Positions 1 to 8,685 of a stretch of DNA of 64,000 bases are shown in pieces. The notes beneath the pieces are model-generated. The model was not told where the DNA came from, did not search any database, and saw nothing but the letters and a program-made list of their open reading frames with translations. The stretch comes from Microbacterium sp. (GTDB lineage Bacteria > Actinomycetota > Actinomycetes > Actinomycetales > Microbacteriaceae), in assembly GCF_017305435.1 (NCBI RefSeq), contig NZ_JAFKIP010000002.1, positions 62,001 through 126,000 on the forward strand. The letters are read 5' to 3'. The stretch's first letter is position 1, and the number at the start of each line of letters is the position of its first letter. Both the position numbers and the translations under genes were made by a program.

Positions 1-289
1 AGCCCTGCGAGAGCTGCTGGGCCAGGTCCGTCGCGGGAACGACGGATGCCTTCACGCCCGAGTCCTTCGACCAGGCCGCCACGGCGTCCTGGACGGCCTT
101 GGTCTCGGCGTCACCGCTCGAGCCGATCATGATCGTGAGGGCGTCGTCGGACGAGGTCAGCCCGCCGGCATCCCCCGATCCGCTGGGGCTTCCGGAATCG
201 AACCCTGAGCCGCAGCCCGTGAGGGTGAGCGCGGCCACGACCGCGAGTCCTCCCGTGGCGAGCAGCGCCCGTGCTGTGTGTCGCGTCAT
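1..289 (-). CDS. sugar ABC transporter substrate-binding lipoprotein (N-terminal part)
   Basis: Only the first 96 codons lie in the window; the rest is beyond base 1. The ATG at 289 has an AAGGAG ribosome site 5 bases upstream. Residues 1-26 form a lipoprotein signal: MTRH, a hydrophobic stretch and the lipobox LTGC with Cys26 as lipidation site. A Gly/Ser linker and a segment with LTIMIGSSGDAETKAVQDAV follow, typical of the start of a family 1 extracellular solute-binding protein. It should sit on the outer membrane face and pass a sugar to a permease pair encoded further left. It is divergent from a LacI regulator, with two operator-like sites between them, so control by that regulator is likely. 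The substrate cannot be told. Confidence 0.85.
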   Translation of the reverse strand, partial: MTRHTARALLATGGLAVVAALTLTGCGSGFDSGSPSGSGDAGGLTSSDDALTIMIGSSGDAETKAVQDAVAAWSKDSGVKASVVPATDLAQQLSQG

Positions 290-335
290 CGCATCTCCTT
301 CGAAACGGTGCGGGTCCGGCGGTGGACTCCGCGTC

Positions 336-348
336 TTGATCGTTCAAA
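336..348. promoter_or_regulatory. LacI-type operator, copy 1
   Basis: TTGATCGTTCAAA lies in the divergent region between the lipoprotein gene (start 289) and the LacI gene (start 439). The core TTGATCGTTCAA is an imperfect palindrome with a central CG, as is usual for LacI-family operators. An identical 13-mer occurs 32 bases further on. Confidence 0.65.
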
Positions 349-367
349 TGAACCGAGTCTCGGTACT

Positions 368-380
368 TTGATCGTTCAAA
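368..380. promoter_or_regulatory. LacI-type operator, copy 2
   Basis: Second exact copy of TTGATCGTTCAAA. With the base before it, the site reads TTTGA-TCGT-TCAAA. The 32-base offset is about three helical turns, so both sites face the same side of the DNA and could bind a LacI tetramer or two dimers. The neighbouring LacI gene product is the likely binder (inference). Confidence 0.65.
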
Positions 381-438
381 CTGTGGGATGCTGGACACCT
401 TACGGCGACGATGTCGCTGACGTCAAGATGGGGAGCCG

Positions 439-1440
439 ATGCACAGATCCGCGACGATCGAGGACGTGGCGCGGGCCGCGGGCGTCTCGCGGCAGACCGT
501 CAGCAATGTGCTCAACACCCCTGCGATCGTCCGCGACGAGACGCGCGAGCGCGTGCAGGACGCGATCCGTCGACTGGGCTATGCGCCGCACGCGTCGGCC
601 CGGCGCCTGCGCACGCGACGCAGCTCTACCCTCGGCATCCACCTCGATCCGTACGCCGGCGGGATCTCGGGCGTGGTCCTCGACCGGTTCGTGCACGCGC
701 TGACCGAGCGCGCGGGCGAGCGCGGGCTGCGCGTCATGCTCTACGCGGCCCGCTCGCCCGAGGAGGAGATCCGGCGCATGGCCGATCTCCGCGACGGCGG
801 CGACATCGACGCCGTCGTCATCACGGGCACGTTCCACGGCGACCCGCGGTCGCAATGGCTGACCGATCATTCCGTGCCGTTCGTCGCGTTCGGCCGGCCC
901 TGGGGCGAAGACGACGTGGGCGATCCGGCGCACCTCTGGGTCGACGTCGACGGCGCCGCCGGCACGGCCCAGGCGACCCGGCACGCGGTCGCGACGGCGG
1001 GACGACGCGTCGCGTTTCTCGGCTGGCCCGAGGGATCGGGCACGGGTGATGACCGTGAGCGCGGCTGGCGCGAGACCATCGGCGCCGACGGGCCGGCGCT
1101 GCGCCTCACGAGTCCCGAGAGCGTCGCTGCGGCACGTGAGGTCGTCGAGGGCGCGCTGGAGACCCACGAGATCGATGCGATCGTCTGCGCGAGTGATTCG
1201 CTCGCCGTCGGCGCGCATCTCGCTGCCGTGACCTCCGGCCGTCCGCGCCTGCCCGTCGTCGGGTTCGACAACACGCCCGCCGCAGAGGCGCTCGGCTTCT
1301 CGAGCATCGAACAGCTGCCCGAACGCGTGGCATCCGGAGCTCTCGACCTGCTCCTGGGCGGTGCACGCGACATCGTCTCGCGCGAGATCGTTCCGCGTGA
1401 GGCGCACGTGCTGGTGGAGCCGCGCCTCGTGGTCCGCTGA
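439..1440 (+). CDS. LacI family transcriptional regulator
   Basis: 333 aa. The N-terminal helix-turn-helix is clear: TIEDVARAAGVSRQTVSNVLN at residues 6-26, followed by the hinge-helix region around residues 45-60. The remainder is a periplasmic-binding-protein-like effector domain that would bind a sugar. GGGGAG 3 bases before the ATG serves as ribosome site. The gene is divergent from a sugar-binding lipoprotein gene, and two identical LacI-type operators lie between them, so it probably represses that transporter and itself. Length is normal for the family. The effector is unknown. Confidence 0.93.
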   Translation: MHRSATIEDVARAAGVSRQTVSNVLNTPAIVRDETRERVQDAIRRLGYAPHASARRLRTRRSSTLGIHLDPYAGGISGVVLDRFVHALTERAGERGLRVMLYAARSPEEEIRRMADLRDGGDIDAVVITGTFHGDPRSQWLTDHSVPFVAFGRPWGEDDVGDPAHLWVDVDGAAGTAQATRHAVATAGRRVAFLGWPEGSGTGDDRERGWRETIGADGPALRLTSPESVAAAREVVEGALETHEIDAIVCASDSLAVGAHLAAVTSGRPRLPVVGFDNTPAAEALGFSSIEQLPERVASGALDLLLGGARDIVSREIVPREAHVLVEPRLVVR

Positions 1441-1492
1441 GAGGACCGCAGGGAAGGGCCCAGCACCCGAGCACCCGGCCACCCGGTGGCCC

Positions 1493-2266
1493 TCAGCGGA
1501 TGCGGCGGGCGAGTTCGGCGGCGGCCGCGTGGGTCGCTGATGCGAGAGCGAAGACCTCGGGTGCGTCCCCCTGCCACGTGACGGCCATCGCCGCGACCGG
1601 CCAGCCCGCGTGATCGAGGATGGCCGCGCCGACCGAGCGGAAGCCGAGGGTCACCTCGCCGTCCTCGGTGGCGAACCCGTCCGCGCGAACGGCCCGCAGC
1701 ACTTCGCGCAGCTCGGTGGGCCGCTGCGGTCCGCGCCCGGTGCGGTCGGCGAAGGACGCGGCATCCGGATACAGCGCGCGCACCTGCTCGCGGGGGAGCG
1801 CGGCGAGCATCGCGCGCCCCGTCGCCGTCAGGTGCGCGGGCAGGCGCACGCCGACGTCGGTCACGAGCGCGGGCCGGCGCGGGGCGCGCTCCTCGACGAT
1901 GTACAGCACATCGCGCCCGGTCATGACGGCGAGATGCGCGCTCTCACCCGTGCGGTCGGCCAGAGCCGCCACGAGCGGGCGACCGAGTCGTGCCAGCGGC
2001 TGCTGCCGCGCGTACCCTCCGGCCAGCTCGAAGGCGGCCGTCCCGAGACCCCACCGGCCCTCCGCCTGCATGTGCACGACGAAGCCGTGCGCGACCGTCG
2101 CGTTCAGCAGGTGGTACACGCTCGAGCGCGGGATGCCGAGGTTCTCGGAGATCGTGCGCGCGGCCACCGGGCCCCGCTGGCGCGAGAGGAACGAGAGGAT
2201 GCGCAGCGTCTGATCGGCCGCCGGGACCTGCGGCGCGGGCAGGAGCCTGTCTGGGATCACAGACAC
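1493..2266 (-). CDS. IclR family regulator, probable hut regulator
   Basis: About 257 aa from the GTG at 2266. A second GTG at 2260 and an ATG at 2320, which would overlap the hutH start, are alternatives; 2266 gives the usual IclR length. Residues about 10-65 form the winged helix (ADQTLRILSFL to GIPRSSVYHLLNA). The rest is the IclR effector-binding domain, including HLTATGRAMLAALP and a C-terminal segment with DEVTLGFRSVGAAILD-like residues. It is divergent from hutH with only about 50 bases between them, so it most likely controls histidine catabolism, perhaps with urocanate as effector. That role rests on position only. Confidence 0.85.
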   Translation of the reverse strand: MSVIPDRLLPAPQVPAADQTLRILSFLSRQRGPVAARTISENLGIPRSSVYHLLNATVAHGFVVHMQAEGRWGLGTAAFELAGGYARQQPLARLGRPLVAALADRTGESAHLAVMTGRDVLYIVEERAPRRPALVTDVGVRLPAHLTATGRAMLAALPREQVRALYPDAASFADRTGRGPQRPTELREVLRAVRADGFATEDGEVTLGFRSVGAAILDHAGWPVAAMAVTWQGDAPEVFALASATHAAAAELARRIR

Positions 2267-2318
2267 AGGATGCCACGATCCCCTCGCGGCGTCATCGCCC
2301 ACGCGATGGAATCGGTGC

Positions 2319-3914
2319 ATGCTCCACACCGCACCCGCCGCCGCGACCGACACGATCGTCGTCGGCGCACGCCCGCTGACGCCCGCCGAGGTCGTCGCCG
2401 TCGCCCGTCGCGGCGCCCGCGTCGAGCTCGCCGCCGACGCGAGGGCGCGCGTCGCGGCATCCCGCGCCCTCATCGAGCGCCTCGCCGACGACCCCGAGCC
2501 GCACTACGGCATCTCGACCGGGTTCGGCGCGCTCGCGACGACCTTCATCGCGCCCGAGCGTCGCCGCCAGCTGCAGGCATCGCTCATCCGGTCGCACGCC
2601 GCGGGCACCGGCGCCGAGGTCGAGCGGGAGGTCGTACGGGCCCTCATGCTGCTGCGGCTGCAGACCCTCGTGACGGGGCACACCGGCGTCCGCCCCGTCG
2701 TGGTGGACACGTACGCGGCGATGCTCGACGCGGGCATCACGCCGATCGTGCGCGAGTACGGGTCGCTCGGCTGCTCGGGTGACCTCGCGCCGCTGTCGCA
2801 CGTCGCCCTCGCCGCGCTCGGCGAGGGGCGTGTGCGCACCGCGGATGGCACGGAGGCGGATGCCGGAGACGCCCTTTCCGCTGTCGGCATCGCGCCGCTC
2901 GTGCTCGAGGAGAAGGAGGGGCTCGCCCTCATCAACGGCACCGACGGCATGCTCGGGATGCTGCTCCTCGCCCTCGACGACCTCGGCGCCCTCCTCGACA
3001 CCGCCGACGTCGCCGCGGCGCTCTCGGTCGAAAGCCAGCTCGGCACGGATGCCGTGTTCGCGGCCGACCTCATGGCGCTGCGTCCGCAGGTCGGTCAAGC
3101 CGCGTCCGCCGCCCGGCTGCGCGGGCTCCTCGCCGGCTCGGAGATCATGGCGAGCCACCGCGACCCGGCCGTGTGCACGCGCGTGCAGGACGCCTACTCG
3201 CTGCGCTGCTCGCCACAGGTGCACGGCGCTGCCCGCGACACCGTCGATCACGCGACGCACGTGGCGTCGCGCGAACTCGCGTCGGCGGTCGACAACCCCG
3301 TCGTGACCTCGGACGGGCGCGTCGAGTCGAACGGGAACTTCCACGGTGCGCCGGTCGCGTACGTCCTCGACTTCCTCGCGATCGCGGTCGCCGACGTGGC
3401 ATCCCTGTCGGAGCGCCGCACCGACCGTGCGCTCGACCGCACCCGCAGCAACGGCCTGCCGCCCTTCCTCGCCGACGAGGTCGGGGTGGATTCGGGGCTC
3501 ATGATCGCGCAGTACGCCGCGGCGGGCATCGTCTCCGAGCTGAAGCGGCTCGCGGTGCCCGCGTCGGTCGACTCGATCCCCTCGTCGGCGATGCAGGAGG
3601 ATCACGTCTCGATGGGGTGGGCCGCCGCGCGCAAGCTCCGCCGCGGGATCGACGGCCTCGCGCGCGTCCTCGCGATCGAGATCGTCACGGGATGCCGCGC
3701 CCTCGACCTGCGCGCCCCCCTCGAGCCCGCCCCGGCCACCGGTGCGGTGCGCGATCTCGTCCGGAGGGCGGGTGTCGCCGGCCCCGGCCCCGACCGCTTC
3801 GTCAGCCCGGACCTCGAGACCGTGACCGAGCTCGTCCTTTCGGGCGAGATCGCGGGCGCGGTCGCGCGTGCCGCAGCATCCGTCACCGACACCACCGAAG
3901 GAGGACGCGCATGA
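2319..3914 (+). CDS. hutH: histidine ammonia-lyase
   Basis: 531 aa. Catalyses the first step of histidine catabolism, L-histidine to urocanate plus ammonia, in the cytoplasm. The segment that forms the MIO electrophile reads [14 protein letters not shown], with Cys152-Ser153-Gly154 in place of the commoner Ala-Ser-Gly. YGISTGFG near the N-terminus and [10 protein letters not shown] near residue 425 are further family signatures. Length is normal for HutH. First gene of hutHUI, with its stop overlapping the hutU start (ATGA). No strong ribosome site precedes the ATG at 2319. Function is secure from motifs and from the following genes. Confidence 0.96.
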   Translation: MLHTAPAAATDTIVVGARPLTPAEVVAVARRGARVELAADARARVAASRALIERLADDPEPHYGISTGFGALATTFIAPERRRQLQASLIRSHAAGTGAEVEREVVRALMLLRLQTLVTGHTGVRPVVVDTYAAMLDAGITPIVREYGSLGCSGDLAPLSHVALAALGEGRVRTADGTEADAGDALSAVGIAPLVLEEKEGLALINGTDGMLGMLLLALDDLGALLDTADVAAALSVESQLGTDAVFAADLMALRPQVGQAASAARLRGLLAGSEIMASHRDPAVCTRVQDAYSLRCSPQVHGAARDTVDHATHVASRELASAVDNPVVTSDGRVESNGNFHGAPVAYVLDFLAIAVADVASLSERRTDRALDRTRSNGLPPFLADEVGVDSGLMIAQYAAAGIVSELKRLAVPASVDSIPSSAMQEDHVSMGWAAARKLRRGIDGLARVLAIEIVTGCRALDLRAPLEPAPATGAVRDLVRRAGVAGPGPDRFVSPDLETVTELVLSGEIAGAVARAAASVTDTTEGGRA

Positions 3915-5575
3915 GAGAGCCCGTCCGCGCACCCCGCGGCGCAGAGCGCACCGCGAAGAGCTGGGGCGCCGAAGCCGCCAAGCGCATGCTCATGAACAAC
4001 CTCGACCCCGAGGTCGCCGAGCATCCCGAAGACCTCGTCGTCTACGGCGGCACGGGCCGCGCGGCGCGCTCGTGGGAGGCGTACGACGCGATCGTGCGGA
4101 CGCTCGACGATCTCGAACCGGACGAGACGCTGCTCGTGCAGTCCGGCAAGCCCGTCGGCGTCTTCCGAACGCACGAATGGGCGCCGCGCGTGCTCATCGC
4201 GAACTCCAACCTCGTCGGCGACTGGGCGACGTGGCCCGAGTTCCGCCGGCTGGAGGACCTGGGCCTCACGATGTACGGCCAGATGACCGCCGGATCATGG
4301 ATCTACATCGGCACCCAGGGCATCCTGCAGGGGACGTACGAGACCTTCGCCGCCGTCGCGCGCTCGCTCGGGCGGGACAGCCTCGCCGGGACGCTCACCC
4401 TCACGGCGGGCGCGGGCGGCATGGGTGGCGCTCAGCCGCTCGCGGTGACCCTCAATGACGGCGTCGTGCTCATCGTCGACGTCGACGAGTCCCGCCTGCA
4501 GCGCCGTGTCGCCCACGGCTACCTCGACGAGTACACGACGGATCTCGACGCCGCCGTCCGGCGCGTCGGTGGGGCGAAGGTCGCGGGCGAGGCGCTGAGC
4601 GTCGGGGTCGTCGGCAACGCCGCCGAGGTCTTCCCGGAGCTCCTGCGCCGCCACCGAGCCGGCGAGATCGACGTCGACGTCGTCACCGACCAGACGAGCG
4701 CGCACGACCCGCTCGCCTACCTCCCGATGGGCATTCCGCTCGCGGAATGGAAGGATGCCGCGGCATCCGACCCGGCGTCGTTCACCGACCGGGCGCGGGC
4801 GTCGATGGCGGCCCACGTCGCCGCGATGGTCGGGTTCCAGGACGCGGGTGCGGCGGTGTTCGACTACGGCAACTCGATCCGGCGGGAGGCTGAGCTCGGC
4901 GGCTTCGAGCGGGCTTTCGCGTTCCCGGGCTTCGTGCCGGCGTACATCCGGCCGCAGTTCGAGGAGGGACGCGGACCGTTCCGCTGGGTCGCGCTGTCGG
5001 GAGACCCCGCGGACATCGCGAAGACCGACCGCGCCGTGATGGACCTGTTCCCGCAGGATGCCGCGCTGCACCGCTGGCTGACGCGGGCGGGCGAGACCGT
5101 GCACTTCGAGGGGCTGCCCGCGCGCATCTGCTGGCTCGGCTACAAGGAACGTCACCTCGCGGGCCTGCGCTTCAACGAGATGGTCGCGTCGGGCGAGCTG
5201 GCCGGGCCGATCGTCATCGGTCGGGATCACCTCGACTCGGGATCGGTCGCGTCGCCCTACCGCGAGACCGAGGCGATGGCCGACGGCTCCGACGCGATCG
5301 CCGACTGGCCGCTGCTCAACGCGCTGCTGAACACGGCGTCGGGGGCGTCGTGGGTGTCGATCCACCACGGCGGCGGCGTCGGCATCGGCCGCTCGATCCA
5401 CGCGGGCCAGGTCACGGTCGCCGATGGCACCGCGCTCGCCGCAGAGAAGATCGAACGCGTCCTCACGAACGACCCCGGCACGGGTGTCATGCGGCACGTG
5501 GATGCCGGCTACCCGCGCGCCCGCGAGGTCGCGCGTGAGCGCGGCCTGACGATCCCGATGCTGGATCAGCCGTGA
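3911..5575 (+). CDS. hutU: urocanate hydratase (urocanase)
   Basis: 554 aa. Converts urocanate to 4-imidazolone-5-propionate using tightly bound NAD+. The ATG at 3911 overlaps the hutH stop by four bases, and from there the protein begins [18 protein letters not shown]; the frame is open further upstream, but that part lies inside hutH. Family signatures: [58 protein letters not shown] (nucleotide loop) and [20 protein letters not shown]. Length matches the usual 550-560 residues. Its end overlaps the hutI start as GTGA, so the three genes are translationally coupled. Confidence 0.97.
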   Translation: MREPVRAPRGAERTAKSWGAEAAKRMLMNNLDPEVAEHPEDLVVYGGTGRAARSWEAYDAIVRTLDDLEPDETLLVQSGKPVGVFRTHEWAPRVLIANSNLVGDWATWPEFRRLEDLGLTMYGQMTAGSWIYIGTQGILQGTYETFAAVARSLGRDSLAGTLTLTAGAGGMGGAQPLAVTLNDGVVLIVDVDESRLQRRVAHGYLDEYTTDLDAAVRRVGGAKVAGEALSVGVVGNAAEVFPELLRRHRAGEIDVDVVTDQTSAHDPLAYLPMGIPLAEWKDAAASDPASFTDRARASMAAHVAAMVGFQDAGAAVFDYGNSIRREAELGGFERAFAFPGFVPAYIRPQFEEGRGPFRWVALSGDPADIAKTDRAVMDLFPQDAALHRWLTRAGETVHFEGLPARICWLGYKERHLAGLRFNEMVASGELAGPIVIGRDHLDSGSVASPYRETEAMADGSDAIADWPLLNALLNTASGASWVSIHHGGGVGIGRSIHAGQVTVADGTALAAEKIERVLTNDPGTGVMRHVDAGYPRAREVARERGLTIPMLDQP

Positions 5576-6816
5576 CGAGCCTCCTGATCACCGGCATCGG
5601 TGAGCTGACGACGAACGTCGTCGGCGCGGGCGACGACCCCGCCGACCCGACAGGCCTCATCCGGGGCGCCGCCCTCCGGATCGAGGGCGGTCGCGTCGCG
5701 TGGGTCGGGCCGGCCGACCCCCGCGAGAGAACAAGCCACCGCCGAGGCGACGGGTATCACCCGCACTCTCGGCGACCCACTGTTCTCTCGCGGGAGGGGG
5801 CGGATGTCGTCGATGTCGGGGGACGGGCGGTGATCCCCGGGTTCGTCGACAGCCATACGCACCTCGTGTTCGGCGGCGATCGCGCCGACGAGTTCGAGGC
5901 GCGGATGGCCGGGGTGTCGTATGCCGCGGGCGGCATCCGTCGCACCGTCGCCGCGACGCGTGCGGCGACCGACGACGAGCTGCGCGCGCGGCTGGCCGGA
6001 TTCGTCGCCGAGCTGCACGCGCAGGGCACGACGACGTTCGAGGTGAAGACGGGATACGACCTGACCGTGGCGGGAGAGGCACGTCTCGCGCGGCTCGCAG
6101 CGGAGGTCACGGACGAGGTCACGTTCCTCGGCGCGCACGTCGTTCCTGCAGAGTACGCGCACGACCGCGACGCGTACGTCGACCTCGTCTGCGGCCCCAT
6201 GCTCACAGCCGCTCTGCCGCACGCGCGCTGGATCGACGTGTTCTGCGAGACCGGGGCGTTCACGCCGGAGGAGACGCGCCGCATCCTCCTCGCCGGCATC
6301 GAGGCGGGCCTTCGTCCGCGGCTGCACGGCAACCAGCTCGGCTACGGCGCGGGCGCGCAGCTCGCCGTCGACCTCGACATCCGATCGATCGACCACTGCA
6401 CCTACCTCACCGACGCGGACGTCGCGGCGCTCGCCGCGAGCGACGTCGTCGCGACGCTGCTGCCGGGGGTCGAGTTCTCCACGCGGCATCCCTACCCCGA
6501 CGCGCGCCGTCTGATCGGCGCGGGCGTGACGGTCGCGCTCGCGAGCGACTGCAATCCCGGCTCGAGCTTCACGAGCTCGATGCCGCTCGTGATCGCCCTC
6601 GCGGTGCGCGAGATGGGCATGACCGTCGCCGAGGCCGTGTGGGCCGCGACGGCCGGCGGGGCGCGAGCGCTCGCCCGCGATGACGTCGGGCAGCTCGGCG
6701 TGGGCGCACGGGCCGACGTCGTCGTCCTCGATGCGCCGTCCCGCAGCCACCTCGCGTACCGACCTGGAGTGCCGCTCGTGCACGCGGTCTACTGCGAGGG
6801 GATGCCGCTCGGCTGA
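5572..6816 (+). CDS. hutI: imidazolonepropionase with an in-frame palindromic insert
   Basis: 414 aa from the GTG at 5572 (GTGA overlap with hutU). Opens the imidazolone ring to give N-formimino-L-glutamate. It is a metal amidohydrolase: metal ligands in [17 protein letters not shown], further histidines in [10 protein letters not shown] and HGNQLGYG, and the aspartate in ASDCNPGSS. Between [11 protein letters not shown] (residues about 40-50) and [13 protein letters not shown] it carries about 25 extra Arg/Ser/His-rich residues. These are encoded exactly by a 75-bp nested inverted repeat (5720-5794). The insert precedes the barrel, probably in a surface loop of the small beta-domain, so activity may survive. 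Last gene of hutHUI. Confidence 0.95.
   Translation: MTSLLITGIGELTTNVVGAGDDPADPTGLIRGAALRIEGGRVAWVGPADPRERTSHRRGDGYHPHSRRPTVLSREGADVVDVGGRAVIPGFVDSHTHLVFGGDRADEFEARMAGVSYAAGGIRRTVAATRAATDDELRARLAGFVAELHAQGTTTFEVKTGYDLTVAGEARLARLAAEVTDEVTFLGAHVVPAEYAHDRDAYVDLVCGPMLTAALPHARWIDVFCETGAFTPEETRRILLAGIEAGLRPRLHGNQLGYGAGAQLAVDLDIRSIDHCTYLTDADVAALAASDVVATLLPGVEFSTRHPYPDARRLIGAGVTVALASDCNPGSSFTSSMPLVIALAVREMGMTVAEAVWAATAGGARALARDDVGQLGVGARADVVVLDAPSRSHLAYRPGVPLVHAVYCEGMPLG
5720..5794. repeat. 75-bp nested inverted repeat inside hutI
   Basis: Outer arms are a perfect 14-bp inverted repeat, CCCGCGAGAGAACA at 5720-5733 and its complement at 5781-5794. Going inward there are 7 unpaired bases on each side, then GCCGAG (5741-5746) with CTCGGC (5768-5773), 4 unpaired bases on each side, then CGGGT (5751-5755) with ACCCG (5759-5763) around a 3-base loop. 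The layout is fully symmetric. The length is exactly 25 codons and keeps the hutI frame open. This looks like a small mobile palindromic element inserted into a gene rather than ordinary coding drift. Confidence 0.8.
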
Positions 6817-6837
6817 CCGCCGTCCGGCGCGCCCCCG

Positions 6838-6853
6838 CGCAGCGCGCGCTGCG
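6838..6853. terminator. possible bidirectional terminator hairpin
   Basis: Perfect 16-base palindrome CGCAGCGCGCGCTGCG between the convergent hutI and SixA-like genes. There is no T-run on either side. The location fits a terminator, but the evidence is weak. Confidence 0.35.
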
Positions 6854-6879
6854 TCACCAGCCCGACATCCGGTGCGCCG

Positions 6880-7347
6880 TTACGGGCTGTCAAAGGTCCA
6901 GCTGTCGGGGTCGATCGCCTCCGCGACGTCCCAGTCGGCGGTCGCCCACACGAACGTCGCGACGGCACACGTCGTCATGTGGCCGATCCCGCCGCCGGAG
7001 AGGCGCTCGGCGAGGACCGTCATGCCCGGATCGTGCGCGACCACGGCGACGCGCTCGAGGCCGCGCGCGGCGGCGGCGCCGAGGATCTTCGCGGCGGGCG
7101 CGCCGTACAGCTCCGGATCGAGCTCGGGTTCGAGGCCGAGGGCCTCTCCGAAGAACGCGGCGGTCGTCCGCGCGCGGAGCGCCGTGGAGGACAGGAGCGC
7201 CTGCGGGCGCACGCCGGAGACCGCGAGGCGGCGCGCAAGCACGGGCGCATCGCGGAGCCCGCGGGCGTTCAGGGGCCGGTCGTGGTCGTCCAGGGCGGGG
7301 CTGCCCCAGTCGCTCTTCGCATGACGGATGAGGATGAGGGTCGTCAT
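6880..7347 (-). CDS. SixA-like histidine phosphatase
   Basis: 155 aa. Histidine phosphatase superfamily, SixA/YtjC-like: the N-terminal catalytic motif is LILIRHAKSDWG, where the RHA histidine would be phosphorylated. The second catalytic histidine is in VVAHDPGM, and LLSSTALRARTTA carries the conserved arginine. E. coli SixA dephosphorylates phosphohistidine proteins; the substrate here is unknown. The ATG at 7347 overlaps the stop of the hutG-like gene (ATGA), making it the last of three coupled genes. Nothing in the sequence ties it to histidine breakdown other than this coupling. Confidence 0.88.
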   Translation of the reverse strand: MTTLILIRHAKSDWGSPALDDHDRPLNARGLRDAPVLARRLAVSGVRPQALLSSTALRARTTAAFFGEALGLEPELDPELYGAPAAKILGAAAARGLERVAVVAHDPGMTVLAERLSGGGIGHMTTCAVATFVWATADWDVAEAIDPDSWTFDSP

Positions 7348-8300
7348 GCGTACTCCTGTCGGGTCTGCCCGGTCTGCCGCGCGTACCGGGCGTACGCGCC
7401 GGCGAGCAGGTCGAGGACGCACAGCGCGGCGAGCCGCACCGTACGCCCGTCGGGGGCATCGGCGGTCGCATCGACCTCGACGATGTCCGCTGATCGCACG
7501 CGCCCATCCGCGGAGAGAGCGCGGACGAGCGCGCGCAGCTCCCACGCGGCGAGGCCGCCCGGCACCGACGCGGGGCACCCGGGCGCCACGGCGCGATCGC
7601 ACACGTCGACGTCGATGTCGAGATGGATGCCGCGACGCACGTCGCGCGACGCCGTGCCACCGGGGTCGCCCGCGCCGGAGACCTTGTGCGCCTCGGCGAC
7701 CACGTCGTCGATGCCTCGGCGTCGCAACTCGTCGAGCGTGATGACCCGGATGCCGAGGTCAACGGCGCGCCGCGCGTACGCGGCCGAGTTGGCGAAGTCG
7801 GCGATGCCGATCTGCACGAAGCGGCGCGGGTCGAAACCGTCCTCGACGAGGCGCCGCACGGGGGAGCCGTTCGAGGCGCCGTCGCGGAGATCGAAGTGCG
7901 CGTCGAGGGTGATGAGCCCCGCGGCATCCGCGCCCTGCGCCACGGCGTACGTGATCGAGTTGTCGCCGCCGAGGGCGATGACGAGGTCGGATGCCGCGCT
8001 CAGCGCCCCGACGTGGGCGCGCAGCTCGGCCTCGCCGTCCGGCCCGTCGGGCTCGGCGACGTCGCCCGCGTCGGCGATCCGCAGCACCTCCGCGAGGTCG
8101 ACCGGGGGAGGTCCCATGAGCGTCGGGCTGTAGCGGCGCAGCGCATCGCGGATCGCGGCGGGCGTCGCGTGTGCGCCGGTCGGTGAGAGGGATGTGCGCC
8201 ACGCGGGGGCACCGAGGAGCACGGCATCCCACCGGTCGCCCCCGCCGGGCGCGGGCCAGCCGCCGGCGCGCGGCCAGAGGGGATCGTGGGAGAGCGCCAT
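7344..8300 (-). CDS. hutG: formimidoylglutamase-type ureohydrolase
   Basis: 318 aa, arginase/agmatinase/formiminoglutamase family. Mn-binding motifs: LGGDNS near residue 125 (Asn where arginases have His), DAHFDLRDG and DIDVDVCDRAVAPG. The DAHFDLR...SNGSPVRRL segment resembles formimidoylglutamases more than agmatinases, and hutHUI lies next door on the opposite strand. The likely reaction is N-formimidoyl-L-glutamate plus water to glutamate plus formamide, completing the pathway. Its ATG shares one base with the preceding stop (TGATG), and its own stop overlaps the next start. Agmatinase or guanidino-acid hydrolase activity cannot be excluded from sequence alone. Confidence 0.85.
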   Translation of the reverse strand: MALSHDPLWPRAGGWPAPGGGDRWDAVLLGAPAWRTSLSPTGAHATPAAIRDALRRYSPTLMGPPPVDLAEVLRIADAGDVAEPDGPDGEAELRAHVGALSAASDLVIALGGDNSITYAVAQGADAAGLITLDAHFDLRDGASNGSPVRRLVEDGFDPRRFVQIGIADFANSAAYARRAVDLGIRVITLDELRRRGIDDVVAEAHKVSGAGDPGGTASRDVRRGIHLDIDVDVCDRAVAPGCPASVPGGLAAWELRALVRALSADGRVRSADIVEVDATADAPDGRTVRLAALCVLDLLAGAYARYARQTGQTRQEYA

Positions 8301-8647
8301 CAGCCGACGTACACCCAGGCATCCCGACCGCTCGTGAGCGTCACCGAGATGCGGCGGTAGAGCGAGACCTCGTAGGCGTCGGCGGCGTCGAGCTCGGCGG
8401 CGCTCACGTGCAGCACGACGCCGGTGACCTTGTCGAGCGGGTTGCCGGTCGCCCGCAGCGCGGGGTGCACCGACAGTCCTGAGACATCCACGACACGTGG
8501 ATCCTCGATCTCGACGTAGTCGATCGTGTAGCCGGGCAGCGCATCGCGTTCACCGGCGACGAGGCGACCGAACGTGTCGAGCTGCACCTCGGCGTGTTGC
8601 AGCGTGCCGTATGTGAACAGCAGCTGGTCGGAGGGTTCCACGCTCAC
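8300..8647 (-). CDS. gamma-glutamylcyclotransferase-like (AIG2-type) protein
   Basis: 115 aa. The N-terminal LLFTYGTLQHAEVQ matches the YGTL substrate-loop signature of the gamma-glutamylcyclotransferase/AIG2 fold. A later acidic region, LDAADAYEVSLYRR, contains the position of the catalytic glutamate (DxYE). Such enzymes cleave gamma-glutamyl compounds to 5-oxoproline; the real substrate is unknown. The GTG at 8647 lacks a ribosome site, but TAGCGT lies 6 bases upstream, so the mRNA is probably leaderless. It is the first gene of the unit with hutG and the SixA-like gene. Confidence 0.8.
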   Translation of the reverse strand: MSVEPSDQLLFTYGTLQHAEVQLDTFGRLVAGERDALPGYTIDYVEIEDPRVVDVSGLSVHPALRATGNPLDKVTGVVLHVSAAELDAADAYEVSLYRRISVTLTSGRDAWVYVG

Positions 8648-8653
8648 GTCTCC

Positions 8654-8659
8654 ACGCTA
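8654..8659 (-). promoter_or_regulatory. leaderless -10 element for the 8647 gene
   Basis: TAGCGT on the minus strand, exactly 6 bases before the GTG at 8647. It fits the TAnnnT-N6-start pattern that recurs in this window. No good -35 is visible. Confidence 0.6.
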
Positions 8660-8685
8660 CCGCGGCGTCTGCGGACGAACCAGGC

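Noticed and set aside
3173-3910. Upstream extension of the hutU frame to 800 residues
   Set aside because: The extra part overlaps hutH and lacks urocanase motifs. The ATG at 3911 overlapping the hutH stop fits the family length.
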